DNA of 64,000 nucleotides, from NCBI RefSeq assembly GCF_000807925.1, contig NZ_JRVC01000021.1, positions 41,297 to 105,296 on the forward strand, written 5' to 3'. Source of the DNA: Novosphingobium subterraneum. GTDB taxonomy: Bacteria > Pseudomonadota > Alphaproteobacteria > Sphingomonadales > Sphingomonadaceae. A program made the position numbers and the translations under genes. The notes under the pieces are model-generated. The model was not told the DNA's origin. It did not search any database and was given only the letters and a program-made list of their open reading frames with translations. Positions 25,590 to 33,145 of this stretch are shown here, one piece after another (positions within the stretch are counted from its first letter, which is position 1; each line of letters opens with the position of its first letter).

Positions 25590-27056
25590 TCAGACCGAGG
25601 CAAAGATCGAGTTGGGATCAAGCGCCTGCTTGACCCGCGCATGCAGGGCCGAGCGGCCACCCTTTTCATAGGTCTTGGCAACCGCCGCCCCCAGCCCGGG
25701 GTCGGTCATGATCTGGCCGAAGCCGGCCTCGGCCTGCGCGGCGATCAGGGCTTCGGCGCAAGTCTTGGCCCGTACCGCATCCTCGCCCTTCCCGGCGGCA
25801 TGGGGCAGCACCTGGCGATGGTTGGCCGAACGCCAGATCGCGGTGGTTTCGCCAACGAAGTCGAAGCCGTTTTTGGCACAGATATCGCGCGACAGTTCAT
25901 AGAGCTTGACGGCTTCCTCGCCATCCACAGGGCTGACCGGGTTGACCGTAAGCGCCAAGTCGCCGCTCCAGCCTGCTGTCCTGGCCGGGGGATCGGCCAC
26001 CACACCGGTCATCGTGCCCATCCGCCAGGCCCACAGCTTGGGATCGATGCCCTTGCCATCGGTAATCACCCTTGCGCCGCTGATCGACGAGAACGCGCCC
26101 TTGACCATGTCCCACAGGATCGCGACGTTGCCGGGCAGGCCATAGAGCGAGCCGTAAAGGTTCCAGTAGCCTAGTCCGAGCACCTCACCAGCGGCCTTGA
26201 CCGCGCTTGCCGCCATCGGCCCCTGGCCCTCAAAATCAGCGCGGCGCTTGCCGAGCAGGGCCGCTTCGTGGAGCGCATTGCCCACCGCGACGCCATTGGC
26301 CACCACCATGTTGAGCTTGAGCGGCCCGAGCACGTCCAACAACGCGCCCAGATCGTCCTCCTTGGGGACCGAGACCATGAAGGTCTGGTGCGCCGGGGGC
26401 TGCGGCATCATCCACATGCCGACCTTGGTCACCACCCCGAAATCGGACTGGGTGAACAGGCCATCGACCCAAGGGCCATAGCCGAACTTGAACAGCTGCC
26501 AGCAGGTGCTCTTGGGCATGGCGCCCATGCCGGTGCGCACCATCTTGCCATCAGCCAGCATGACCTCGAGCCCGCACTGCATCAGGAAATGATCGGAATA
26601 GGGGGTGTAGCCGGGGCGGCGGTTGATGAAACTGGCGGCCACGCTTTCATCGGGATTGCCGGGAAAGTCGACCCACAGCTTTATTCCTTTTTCCTTGATG
26701 TGGGCATCGAGCTGGCGGAAGGTGACGCCCGGTTCGACTAGGCAGGTGGCCAGTTCGTCATTGACCTCGAGGACCTTGTTCATCTTCTGCAGGTCAAGCA
26801 CGATCACCTTGTCCTGTACGGCTTTTTCAAGTCCGTAGGCGCCGTTGCAGACCGTCTGGACCACACCGCCGCTGGTGCGCGCAGCTTCCAGCACCTTGGC
26901 GAGCTGGGCTTCATCGGCCGGAAGCACCACGCCTGCCGGTGCCATCCCTGGGACAGCATAGCGGGCCAGGGTCTGCGGGCTGGTATCGACGGCGGCCTTG
27001 CCCAGTGCCTGGGCGAGGGTGCCGAGCGTGGCCGTCTGGCGGGCTTGATCGATCAT
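25590..27056 (-). CDS. Divergent VAO/PCMH-family FAD-linked oxidoreductase
   Basis: 488 residues from ATG 27056 (an ATG at 27113 would overlap the preceding gene). It has the two-domain VAO layout: the FAD-binding PP-loop half (VQTVCNGAYGLEKAV, LDLQKMNKVLEVND, CLVEPGVTFRQLDAH, TPYSDHFLMQCGLEVMLADG, FTQSDFGVVTKVGMW) and a C-terminal cap ending VKQALDPNSIFASV. Where relatives carry the covalent FAD ligand (the GGGGxxxFxPxS segment), this protein has GWSGDLALTVNPVSP with neither His nor Tyr, so FAD may be non-covalent. It differs strongly from the paralogue at 30247. It follows the VdcD-like gene and precedes the cytochrome c. Substrate unknown. Confidence 0.8.
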   Translation of the reverse strand: MIDQARQTATLGTLAQALGKAAVDTSPQTLARYAVPGMAPAGVVLPADEAQLAKVLEAARTSGGVVQTVCNGAYGLEKAVQDKVIVLDLQKMNKVLEVNDELATCLVEPGVTFRQLDAHIKEKGIKLWVDFPGNPDESVAASFINRRPGYTPYSDHFLMQCGLEVMLADGKMVRTGMGAMPKSTCWQLFKFGYGPWVDGLFTQSDFGVVTKVGMWMMPQPPAHQTFMVSVPKEDDLGALLDVLGPLKLNMVVANGVAVGNALHEAALLGKRRADFEGQGPMAASAVKAAGEVLGLGYWNLYGSLYGLPGNVAILWDMVKGAFSSISGARVITDGKGIDPKLWAWRMGTMTGVVADPPARTAGWSGDLALTVNPVSPVDGEEAVKLYELSRDICAKNGFDFVGETTAIWRSANHRQVLPHAAGKGEDAVRAKTCAEALIAAQAEAGFGQIMTDPGLGAAVAKTYEKGGRSALHARVKQALDPNSIFASV

Positions 27057-27069
27057 GGCGTTGGGAGCC

Positions 27070-27294
27070 TTATTGCTGGAGAATCTTGGGATAACGCTGG
27101 AGATCGCCGACATCGACGGCGAAATCGGCCGAGCGCACAGCCGGGTCGATAGCGCGGGCCGGTTCGCTGTCGCGCCAGGAAAAGTTGCAGGTCGGGCAGC
27201 GCAGGATCGTCCACACGACCGCGCCGTCCTGCCTGCCCTGATGATCGGTGACAGCGCCGCTCGATTTGCAGCGCCCGCAGACGGTGGTGGTCAT
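27070..27294 (-). CDS. vdcD: VdcD/ShdD-type small subunit of hydroxyarylic acid decarboxylase
   Basis: 74 residues with two Cys pairs, CGRCKSSG and CPTCNFSW, that look like a zinc ribbon. Length and cysteine layout fit the D subunit of reversible phenolic acid decarboxylases (vanillate/4-hydroxybenzoate decarboxylase BCD systems). Its ATG overlaps the stop of the UbiD gene (ATGA), giving translational coupling. With UbiX at 32376 and UbiD at 27291, a complete B, C and D set is present in one operon. Its biochemical role in such enzymes is poorly known. Confidence 0.78.
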   Translation of the reverse strand: MTTTVCGRCKSSGAVTDHQGRQDGAVVWTILRCPTCNFSWRDSEPARAIDPAVRSADFAVDVGDLQRYPKILQQ

Positions 27295-28751
27295 GACAGG
27301 GCTCCCAGCTGCATTTCGCGGATCCGCTTGCTCAGGGCGTCGATCTCGTCCCCGGTCGGCGGGGTGACAAGGTGCGCTTCACCCACCGGATCGGGCGGGA
27401 GATAGCTGGTCGCGTCGATGATCAGGCGGTGCCCCTTGCCCGGGACCACTGCCGAAGGATCGATCGGCACGGCAGGCATGTTGGGCAGCACGATGATATC
27501 GTCCGCACGGGTGCGGGTCGAAAGCGCCCACATCACTTGGTTGAGATCGAACGGATCGACATCGGCATCGACCATAATCAGGTTCTTGAGGTACATCACG
27601 CCGTGCGGCGTGCTCAGCGCGCGCAGCGCGACCGTCTTGGCAAAGCCGGCCATGCGGTTTTTGACCGAGATGATCCCGGTCAGTCCGTGCTGGTAAAGCG
27701 CGTTGACCGCGGTGACTTCGGGGAAGCTCTGGCGCAGCTGGGCATAGATCGGGGCGGAGGTGTGCAGGCCGATCAGCGTATCGTGCTCGGTCCAGCCGCG
27801 CCCGATGTAAATGTTCTCGAAGATCGGATCGCGCCGGTGCGACACCGCCGTGACCTTGAAGATCGGCGCCTTGCGCACGCCGCTGTAGGAACCGGGGAAT
27901 TCGCCGAACGGCCCTTCCAGCTCGCGTCCACCCGGTTGCAGTTCGGCCTCTATCACGATTTCGCTGTCGGCCAGGATGTCGATCCCGTTGCCCGATTTGG
28001 TCAGCCGGATTGGCGCGCCCATCATCGCCGAGGCATAGGAATATTCCGATTCCTCGTAGCCGATCGGGGTGGCAGCAAACACCGCAAGGCCGGGATGATT
28101 ACCCAGCATGACCGCAATCTTTAGCGGAACGCCTTCCCGTTCGGCCGCCATGATCTGACGTCCCATGTCGTGGGAGGGGATCGTCATCAGGGTGAAGGTG
28201 TCCGGCCCCTGGATCTGCAGGCGATAGATGCCGACATTCTGCTTGCCGAAATTGTCTGGATCGAGCGGATCGCGCGAGGCGACCGAGGCCTTGCCGATGT
28301 AGAACCCGCCATCGTATTCGTTGATCCGATAGACCGGCAGGACATCGTAAAGGTTGATGTCCTGTTCGATCCGGCATTCGTGCACCGGGGCCTGGGCTTC
28401 TGGGACAAAGCTGATTTGCGCTTCCTGATCGCCCCAGCGGCCGGCGATCTCGAAGAAAAGCTCGCGGATGGTCGTGCCTTTGGGTCGGCCCAGCAGCAGG
28501 GCGATGTTGTCCCACGAACCATGGACGCCCACCGCCAAGCGCTTGCCGGGGTAACCGGTGATATTGTCGAATACGATCGCCGGCGCGCCGTTGGCATCGC
28601 GCGATGCGGCGACGGCTATGTTGCGCACGCCGGGTTCGGGCATCACCGCATCGCTCCAGGTGATCGCCTGGCCGGCATCCTCGAGCAGTTCGAGGAAGTC
28701 GCGCAGCGACGAGATCGAGCGGGCGCGGTTAGGGAGATCGTTCATGGTCAT
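27291..28751 (-). CDS. vdcC: UbiD-family phenolic acid decarboxylase, large subunit (VdcC-like)
   Basis: 486 residues, the normal UbiD length. It uses prenylated FMN to remove CO2 from an aromatic acid such as 4-hydroxybenzoate or vanillate. Visible landmarks are SLRDFLELLEDAG at the start, VGVHGSWDNIALLLG, the conserved GPFGEFPGSYSGVRKAP containing the catalytic E-x-P area, YIGRGWTEHDTLIG and NLIMVDADVDPFDLNQVMWA with the conserved DxDVD. Its cofactor would be made by the UbiX encoded at the head of the operon. Following an aldehyde dehydrogenase, it fits the acid-to-phenol step. Confidence 0.9.
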   Translation of the reverse strand: MTMNDLPNRARSISSLRDFLELLEDAGQAITWSDAVMPEPGVRNIAVAASRDANGAPAIVFDNITGYPGKRLAVGVHGSWDNIALLLGRPKGTTIRELFFEIAGRWGDQEAQISFVPEAQAPVHECRIEQDINLYDVLPVYRINEYDGGFYIGKASVASRDPLDPDNFGKQNVGIYRLQIQGPDTFTLMTIPSHDMGRQIMAAEREGVPLKIAVMLGNHPGLAVFAATPIGYEESEYSYASAMMGAPIRLTKSGNGIDILADSEIVIEAELQPGGRELEGPFGEFPGSYSGVRKAPIFKVTAVSHRRDPIFENIYIGRGWTEHDTLIGLHTSAPIYAQLRQSFPEVTAVNALYQHGLTGIISVKNRMAGFAKTVALRALSTPHGVMYLKNLIMVDADVDPFDLNQVMWALSTRTRADDIIVLPNMPAVPIDPSAVVPGKGHRLIIDATSYLPPDPVGEAHLVTPPTGDEIDALSKRIREMQLGALS

Positions 28752-28764
28752 TCGTTCCCGCCTG

Positions 28765-30210
28765 TCAGTGTCCGCCCTCAGTCGCCGACTGGATCGTGAC
28801 CCATTTCCATTCGGTCATGATCTCGAGATCGGCTTCGGTGCCTTCGCGCCCGAACCCAGAGGCCTTCGTTCCGCCGAACGGAACGTGCGGCTCGTCGTGC
28901 AGGGTCGGCGCGTTGATGTGGACCATCCCCGCTTCGGCCCGCTGGGCAAAGGCCAGCGCCTTGTCGAGATCGCGGGTGAAGATAGAGGCGCTGAGGCCGT
29001 ATTCGGTGTTGTTGGCGAGTTCGAGGGCTTCCTCAAGTGTGTCGAACGGAAAGAGCGAGGTGACCGGGCCGAAGGTCTCTTCCTCGAACACGGTCATTTC
29101 CGCGGTAACGCCACTCAGGATGGTGGCCGCGCAGCTGTTTCCGCTCCACTCGCCGCCGGCCAGCACCGCGGCGCCCTTGGACCGGGCATCGTCGATGTGG
29201 CGGCGGACGCGGTCGCGCTGGCGTTCGGAAATTATCGGGCCCAGCATGGTGGTAGGATCGCGCAGGTCGCCGCTGTTGGCGCGGCCTGTCGCGGCGGCGA
29301 AGGCCTTGGTGAACTGGTCGAAGATCGACCGTTCCACATAGATCCGCGAAGCCCCCATGCAGACCTGGCCCTGGTACATGAAGATGCTGAACAGCGCGGC
29401 GTTGACCGCCTTGTCCAGATCGGCATCGGCGCAGATCACCAGCGGGCTCTTGCCGCCCAGCTCCAGCGTGTACTTCTTGAGGTTGCGGGCCGCGATTTCG
29501 GCGATGTGCTTGCCGACGCGCGAGGACCCGGTGAAGGTTATCGATGCGACCTTGGGATGGCCGGTCAGCACGTCGCCGATCTCCGCGCCATTGCCGTAGA
29601 CCACGTTGAACAAGCCGTCGGGAACGCCGGCCTCCTTCCACAATTTAGCGAGCAGATCGGCGATCATTGGCGCGGCTTCCGAGGGTAGCAGCACGAAGGC
29701 GTTGCCTGTGGCCAGGGCCATGGCCGACTGTTTGATCCCCTTGATCAGCGGCACGTTGAACGGGGTAATCCCGGCGACCACACCGACCGGCTGGCGCAGG
29801 CTCATGCTGAACCGCCCAGGGGTGTCCGAAGGGATCGTTTCCCCCCGAATCCGGCGCGGCACGCCGATCGCCGCGCGCAGGAAGCTGACCGCGAAGCGGG
29901 TTTCGAACCCGGCCTTGGCGATCGGCGAACCGATTTCGTCGACCAGCACGTCGGCGAATTTGGCGGTATCGCGCTCCATGATTTCGGCGGCTTTCGCGAT
30001 CCACCCTTCGCGCACTGCTGCGGTCAGGTCACGATGCTGCAGATAGGCTCGATGGGCGGTTTCGACAGCGCGATTCATGTCCTCGGCGGTGCCGGACGGC
30101 ACCCGCGAATAGACTGAATCGTCGACCGGGTTGAGATCGTCGAAATAGGCTCCGCCCGTTGCGGCAACGGCGGCGCCGCCAATCCAGTGCTCAAGTTGCA
30201 TCATGGTCAT
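28765..30210 (-). CDS. Aromatic aldehyde dehydrogenase (vanillin/benzaldehyde type)
   Basis: 482 residues from ATG 30210, chosen because AAGGAT lies just upstream; a GTG at 30234 is also possible. NAD(P) aldehyde dehydrogenase landmarks are GITPFNVPLIKGIK, FTGSSRVGKHIAEIAA, the catalytic Glu in ELGGKSPLVICAD, the catalytic Cys in MYQGQVCMGASRIY, and EEETFGPVTSLFPF. The form is close to vanillin/4-hydroxybenzaldehyde dehydrogenases. In the operon it comes after the PCMH-like flavoprotein and before UbiD, so it should oxidise the aldehyde made by the flavoprotein to the acid that UbiD decarboxylates. Confidence 0.88.
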   Translation of the reverse strand: MTMMQLEHWIGGAAVAATGGAYFDDLNPVDDSVYSRVPSGTAEDMNRAVETAHRAYLQHRDLTAAVREGWIAKAAEIMERDTAKFADVLVDEIGSPIAKAGFETRFAVSFLRAAIGVPRRIRGETIPSDTPGRFSMSLRQPVGVVAGITPFNVPLIKGIKQSAMALATGNAFVLLPSEAAPMIADLLAKLWKEAGVPDGLFNVVYGNGAEIGDVLTGHPKVASITFTGSSRVGKHIAEIAARNLKKYTLELGGKSPLVICADADLDKAVNAALFSIFMYQGQVCMGASRIYVERSIFDQFTKAFAAATGRANSGDLRDPTTMLGPIISERQRDRVRRHIDDARSKGAAVLAGGEWSGNSCAATILSGVTAEMTVFEEETFGPVTSLFPFDTLEEALELANNTEYGLSASIFTRDLDKALAFAQRAEAGMVHINAPTLHDEPHVPFGGTKASGFGREGTEADLEIMTEWKWVTIQSATEGGH

Positions 30211-30246
30211 TCTATCCTTGATTTCGTCGTTCACCTGGTCGCGCGA

Positions 30247-31794
30247 TCACGCTTGGTTGCGCATCGCCTGGGGCCAGATCCCCTGCTTGCCGGGGGAGAG
30301 GATGCCGTTGGGATCGAGTGCATCCTTGAGGCGGTGGTGCAGGTCCCACAGCGCCCCATCGTTGTGCTTATAGGTCTTGGCGATCTGGTCCATGAAGGCG
30401 AGGTGGGTGCGGTATTCGCCGAAGCCAGCACCGGCTGCCTCATCGACCAGCTTGCCGAACAGGTCATAGGCGCTCTTGCGCATGCCTTCGTCGGCGCGAT
30501 CGTACATGATCATCAGGATGTGGTGCATGTCGCGCCAGCCGACCAGGAATTCGCCGATATAATCGAACCCGAAATCGTGGCAGCGCTGCTTGATCAGGTT
30601 GTACTGGCTCAGCGCTTCCTTGCCGTCGGGTGCCGATATCGGCGAGAAGTTGATATGCCCGCCGCCGCCGATCCAGTTCATGATGCTGAATTCGGTCATG
30701 TTCGGCTCGCCGCGCATCAGCCGCACGCGATAGTCCCAGGCGGGATCGTTTTCGCGGTTGAGGTGCAGCTTCGCACCTGGAATGCTCATCATCGCTTCCT
30801 CGACGAGCTTCCAGTTGTTCTCGATGATCGGCGGCGGACCATACAGCGCGGCGTAGAAGTTCCACATGCCCAGGCCATGATCAGACGCGATCTTCTTGCG
30901 GATCGAATCCGGGATAGGGCCCTTGCCGTCGAAGTAATGGCGGCGCGTGGTCTTGGCGGAGACTTCCCAAAGTAGGTCGACCGCCACCGCCGCGTTGGGG
31001 ATCACCTGGTTGACCTTGAGCGGTTTGACCGCGTCGAAGATCGCGGCGAGGTCTTCCTCACGCTCGTAAGTGATCATGAACGGTTTGTAGCCCGGCGGTT
31101 CGGGCATCAGCCAGATGCCCATCTTGGTCACCACGCCAAAGTTGGACTGGGTGAACATGCCGTCGAAATGCGGGCCGGCCGCGTGCTTGGTCGATTGCCA
31201 GTGCTGCGACCCTTCGATCGCGCCCTGGCCGGTGCGGACGACCTGACCATCGGCCAGGACCACTTCCATGCCGCACTGCATGACGAAGTGATCACCGTAG
31301 GGGGTGTAGCCTGCACCGTGTTCAAGCGCATTGCCCATCACGCCGCCCCAGCCCGGAGCCGCCGGATCGATCCACAGCTTGCTGCCGATCTGGCGCAGAT
31401 GCCGATAGAGCTGGAAGTAGGATACGCCCGGTTCGACCAGCGCATAGCCGTATTTCTCGTTGACCTCGAGGATGCGGTTCATCCGCTTGAGATCGAACAT
31501 GACATAGCCCGACTGGCGCGGGGCGGGTCCGCCATAGGCGAAATTGCGGCCGTTGCCGAAGGTCCAGATCGGCAGCTTGTAGGCGTTGAAAACCTTCAGC
31601 GCCTGCTGGATCTGTTCCATGTTTGCCGGCGCCACGGCAGCCGAAGGCAGCATCTCGCCATCGGCCAGCGGCGAATAGGCATCGCGATAGGCCGACAGCG
31701 GCAGATCATCAACGAAGACCCATTCCTTGCCGACGATTCCGGCCAGCTCATCCAGCGCCTTGCGAAGGGTTGCGGCATCAACGCCTTGGGGCAT
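30247..31794 (-). CDS. p-Cresol methylhydroxylase/vanillyl-alcohol-oxidase-like flavoprotein (PchF-like)
   Basis: 515 residues from ATG 31794 (MPQGVDAATLRK). The order of segments follows PchF: PIWTFGNGRNFAYGG (PP loop), FDLKRMNRILEVNEKYG, LVEPGVSYFQLYRHL, YTPYGDHFVMQCGMEVVLAD, FTQSNFGVVTKMGIWLMPEP, MWNFYAALYGPP, EFSIMNWIGGGGHINFSPI and DALDPNGILSPGKQGIWP. It would oxidise a para-alkyl or hydroxymethyl phenol through a quinone methide. The His in GGGGHINFSPI (residue 380) occupies the place I recall for the covalent FAD His of vanillyl-alcohol oxidase, while PchF has a Tyr a few residues earlier; here that place is Met. The electron acceptor may be the cytochrome c at 25193. Confidence 0.88.
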   Translation of the reverse strand: MPQGVDAATLRKALDELAGIVGKEWVFVDDLPLSAYRDAYSPLADGEMLPSAAVAPANMEQIQQALKVFNAYKLPIWTFGNGRNFAYGGPAPRQSGYVMFDLKRMNRILEVNEKYGYALVEPGVSYFQLYRHLRQIGSKLWIDPAAPGWGGVMGNALEHGAGYTPYGDHFVMQCGMEVVLADGQVVRTGQGAIEGSQHWQSTKHAAGPHFDGMFTQSNFGVVTKMGIWLMPEPPGYKPFMITYEREEDLAAIFDAVKPLKVNQVIPNAAVAVDLLWEVSAKTTRRHYFDGKGPIPDSIRKKIASDHGLGMWNFYAALYGPPPIIENNWKLVEEAMMSIPGAKLHLNRENDPAWDYRVRLMRGEPNMTEFSIMNWIGGGGHINFSPISAPDGKEALSQYNLIKQRCHDFGFDYIGEFLVGWRDMHHILMIMYDRADEGMRKSAYDLFGKLVDEAAGAGFGEYRTHLAFMDQIAKTYKHNDGALWDLHHRLKDALDPNGILSPGKQGIWPQAMRNQA

Positions 31795-31802
31795 GCGCGT
31801 GC

Positions 31803-32372
31803 TCACGACTGTTGTACTCCCACTTCGAATGCCCACGAAACCAGCATGCCGGGGCTTTTCCCATCGAGCCCGCAATGTCCCGACTGGCACCGCAGTTCGT
31901 CATCCTGGCGATCGCCGACCAGCGCATCCTGCATGTGGTTAGCCAGAACAATCGGCCAGCCGGTGCTGGCCCGCGCGAGCAGCGCCGGAGCGCCGTCGGT
32001 CCGGTGTTCCCACCGCATTTTGCGGTAATGATGCGCCCATTTCAGCAACGGGCGCGCGCCGTCGGCTAGCAGAACCTGTTCGGCAATCATGGCTGCCGGG
32101 TCGGAAGTCAGGCCGACGAGCACACCTTCGCCAATTGCGAGTTCATGGAGCAGGCCATTGAGCGTCCGGTCGATCCGGATCACCTTTGCCGCACGTCCCG
32201 AATTGACGAAGGTTTCGGCAAAGAGCCGACTTTCGGGGACTTCTGCTTCCTCAATGACAATGATCTTGAGTGGTCGCTTCGCCAAGGCGCTGCGACCGAT
32301 CCCCAGACCGGCCACTGCCGCTCCCACGGCACCCCCGCTCATGACGGTGCGACGGCTGACATCCCACGCCAT
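31803..32372 (-). CDS. Tat-exported protein of unknown function
   Basis: 189 residues. A twin-arginine signal is evident: DVSRRTVMSGGAVGAAVAG followed by an AxA-type cleavage region (SALAKRP). The mature part has no family I recognise. It contains LLKWAHHYRKMRWEHRTDGA and a C-terminal Cys pair in RCQSGHCGLDGK. The gene ends eight bases before the PchF-like flavoprotein start. Because that flavoprotein has no signal peptide of its own while its likely acceptor cytochrome is outside the cytoplasm, this protein may help export or maturation. The P. putida pch cluster also has an unassigned gene (pchX) in that area. Function not established. Confidence 0.65.
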   Translation of the reverse strand: MAWDVSRRTVMSGGAVGAAVAGLGIGRSALAKRPLKIIVIEEAEVPESRLFAETFVNSGRAAKVIRIDRTLNGLLHELAIGEGVLVGLTSDPAAMIAEQVLLADGARPLLKWAHHYRKMRWEHRTDGAPALLARASTGWPIVLANHMQDALVGDRQDDELRCQSGHCGLDGKSPGMLVSWAFEVGVQQS

Positions 32373-32375
32373 TCT

Positions 32376-32990
32376 CTAGTTCCCTTCTTCTTGCGCCAAG
32401 GCCGGAACGAGGTTTGCCGCCTCTTTGCTCAGGCCTTGCCAGCGTTTCTCCGACTTCGCGTGAAGCCTGAACAGATCCAGCACCCGCATACAGCTGTGAT
32501 CGACTACCTCGGCCAGCGAGGTAGGCCGCGAATAAAAGGCCGGCACCGGCGGGAAGATCACCGCACCCATTTCGGTGCAGGCCGTCATGTTGCGCAGGTG
32601 CGCCAGGTTGAGCGGCGTTTCGCGGGTGATCATCACCAGGCGACGGCGCTCCTTCAGCATCACGTCGGCGGCGCGAGTGATCAGATTATCGGACAGCGCG
32701 TGGGCGACCGCGCCCAGCGTGCGCATCGAACAGGGTGCAATCACCATGCCTTCGCACACGAACGAACCGCTGGCGATCGAGGCGCCGACATTGCGGACGT
32801 TATGCACGACATCGGCCAGCGCTTCGAGCCTGGCCTTGCCATCGGGCAATTCCTCGCGAATGTTGAGCAGGGCGGCCGGAGACAACACGAGATGGGTTTC
32901 CCAGCCGCCAGCTTCGCGCAGCAGCTCAAGCAACCGCAGGCCATAGACCGATCCGGTCGCACCGGTGATGCCGACGACCATGCGTTTCAC
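32376..32990 (-). CDS. ubiX: UbiX-type flavin prenyltransferase (VdcB-like)
   Basis: 204 residues. It attaches a dimethylallyl group to FMN to make the prenyl-FMN used by UbiD enzymes. The N-terminal flavodoxin-like motif is VVGITGATGSVYGLRLLELL, the phosphate-binding region SGSFVCEGMVIAPCSMRTLG carries the conserved CSMxT, and the end has MITRETPLNLAHLRNMTACTEMGAVIFPP. The start is GTG 32990 (MKRMVVGI) or ATG 32981. It heads the eight-gene minus-strand operon and is preceded by a putative operator at 33105. Confidence 0.93.
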   Translation of the reverse strand: MKRMVVGITGATGSVYGLRLLELLREAGGWETHLVLSPAALLNIREELPDGKARLEALADVVHNVRNVGASIASGSFVCEGMVIAPCSMRTLGAVAHALSDNLITRAADVMLKERRRLVMITRETPLNLAHLRNMTACTEMGAVIFPPVPAFYSRPTSLAEVVDHSCMRVLDLFRLHAKSEKRWQGLSKEAANLVPALAQEEGN

Positions 32991-33091
32991 CGCAGAAATC
33001 CCGCCTGCGAGCGCATCGTGATCAAGGTCGCGAAAGGCCGGTCCTTGCTGGGCATGCTGTAATCCGTCTCCCGATCTTTGCCAACACTATA

Positions 33092-33113
33092 CAACGCGTT
33101 CCGCATTGTGCAA
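33092..33113. promoter_or_regulatory. Putative operator upstream of the ubiX operon
   Basis: ATTGTGCAA at 33105-33113, the same nine bases as at 43314-43322, preceded by CAACGCGTT (33092-33100). It lies about 115 bases before the ubiX start in the 155-base gap between ubiX and the aldehyde dehydrogenase end. No other gene starts there, so it should serve the ubiX operon. Confidence 0.6.
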
Positions 33114-33145
33114 CGCTTTTCGTATTTCCATAAGGGTGGTGCGAC

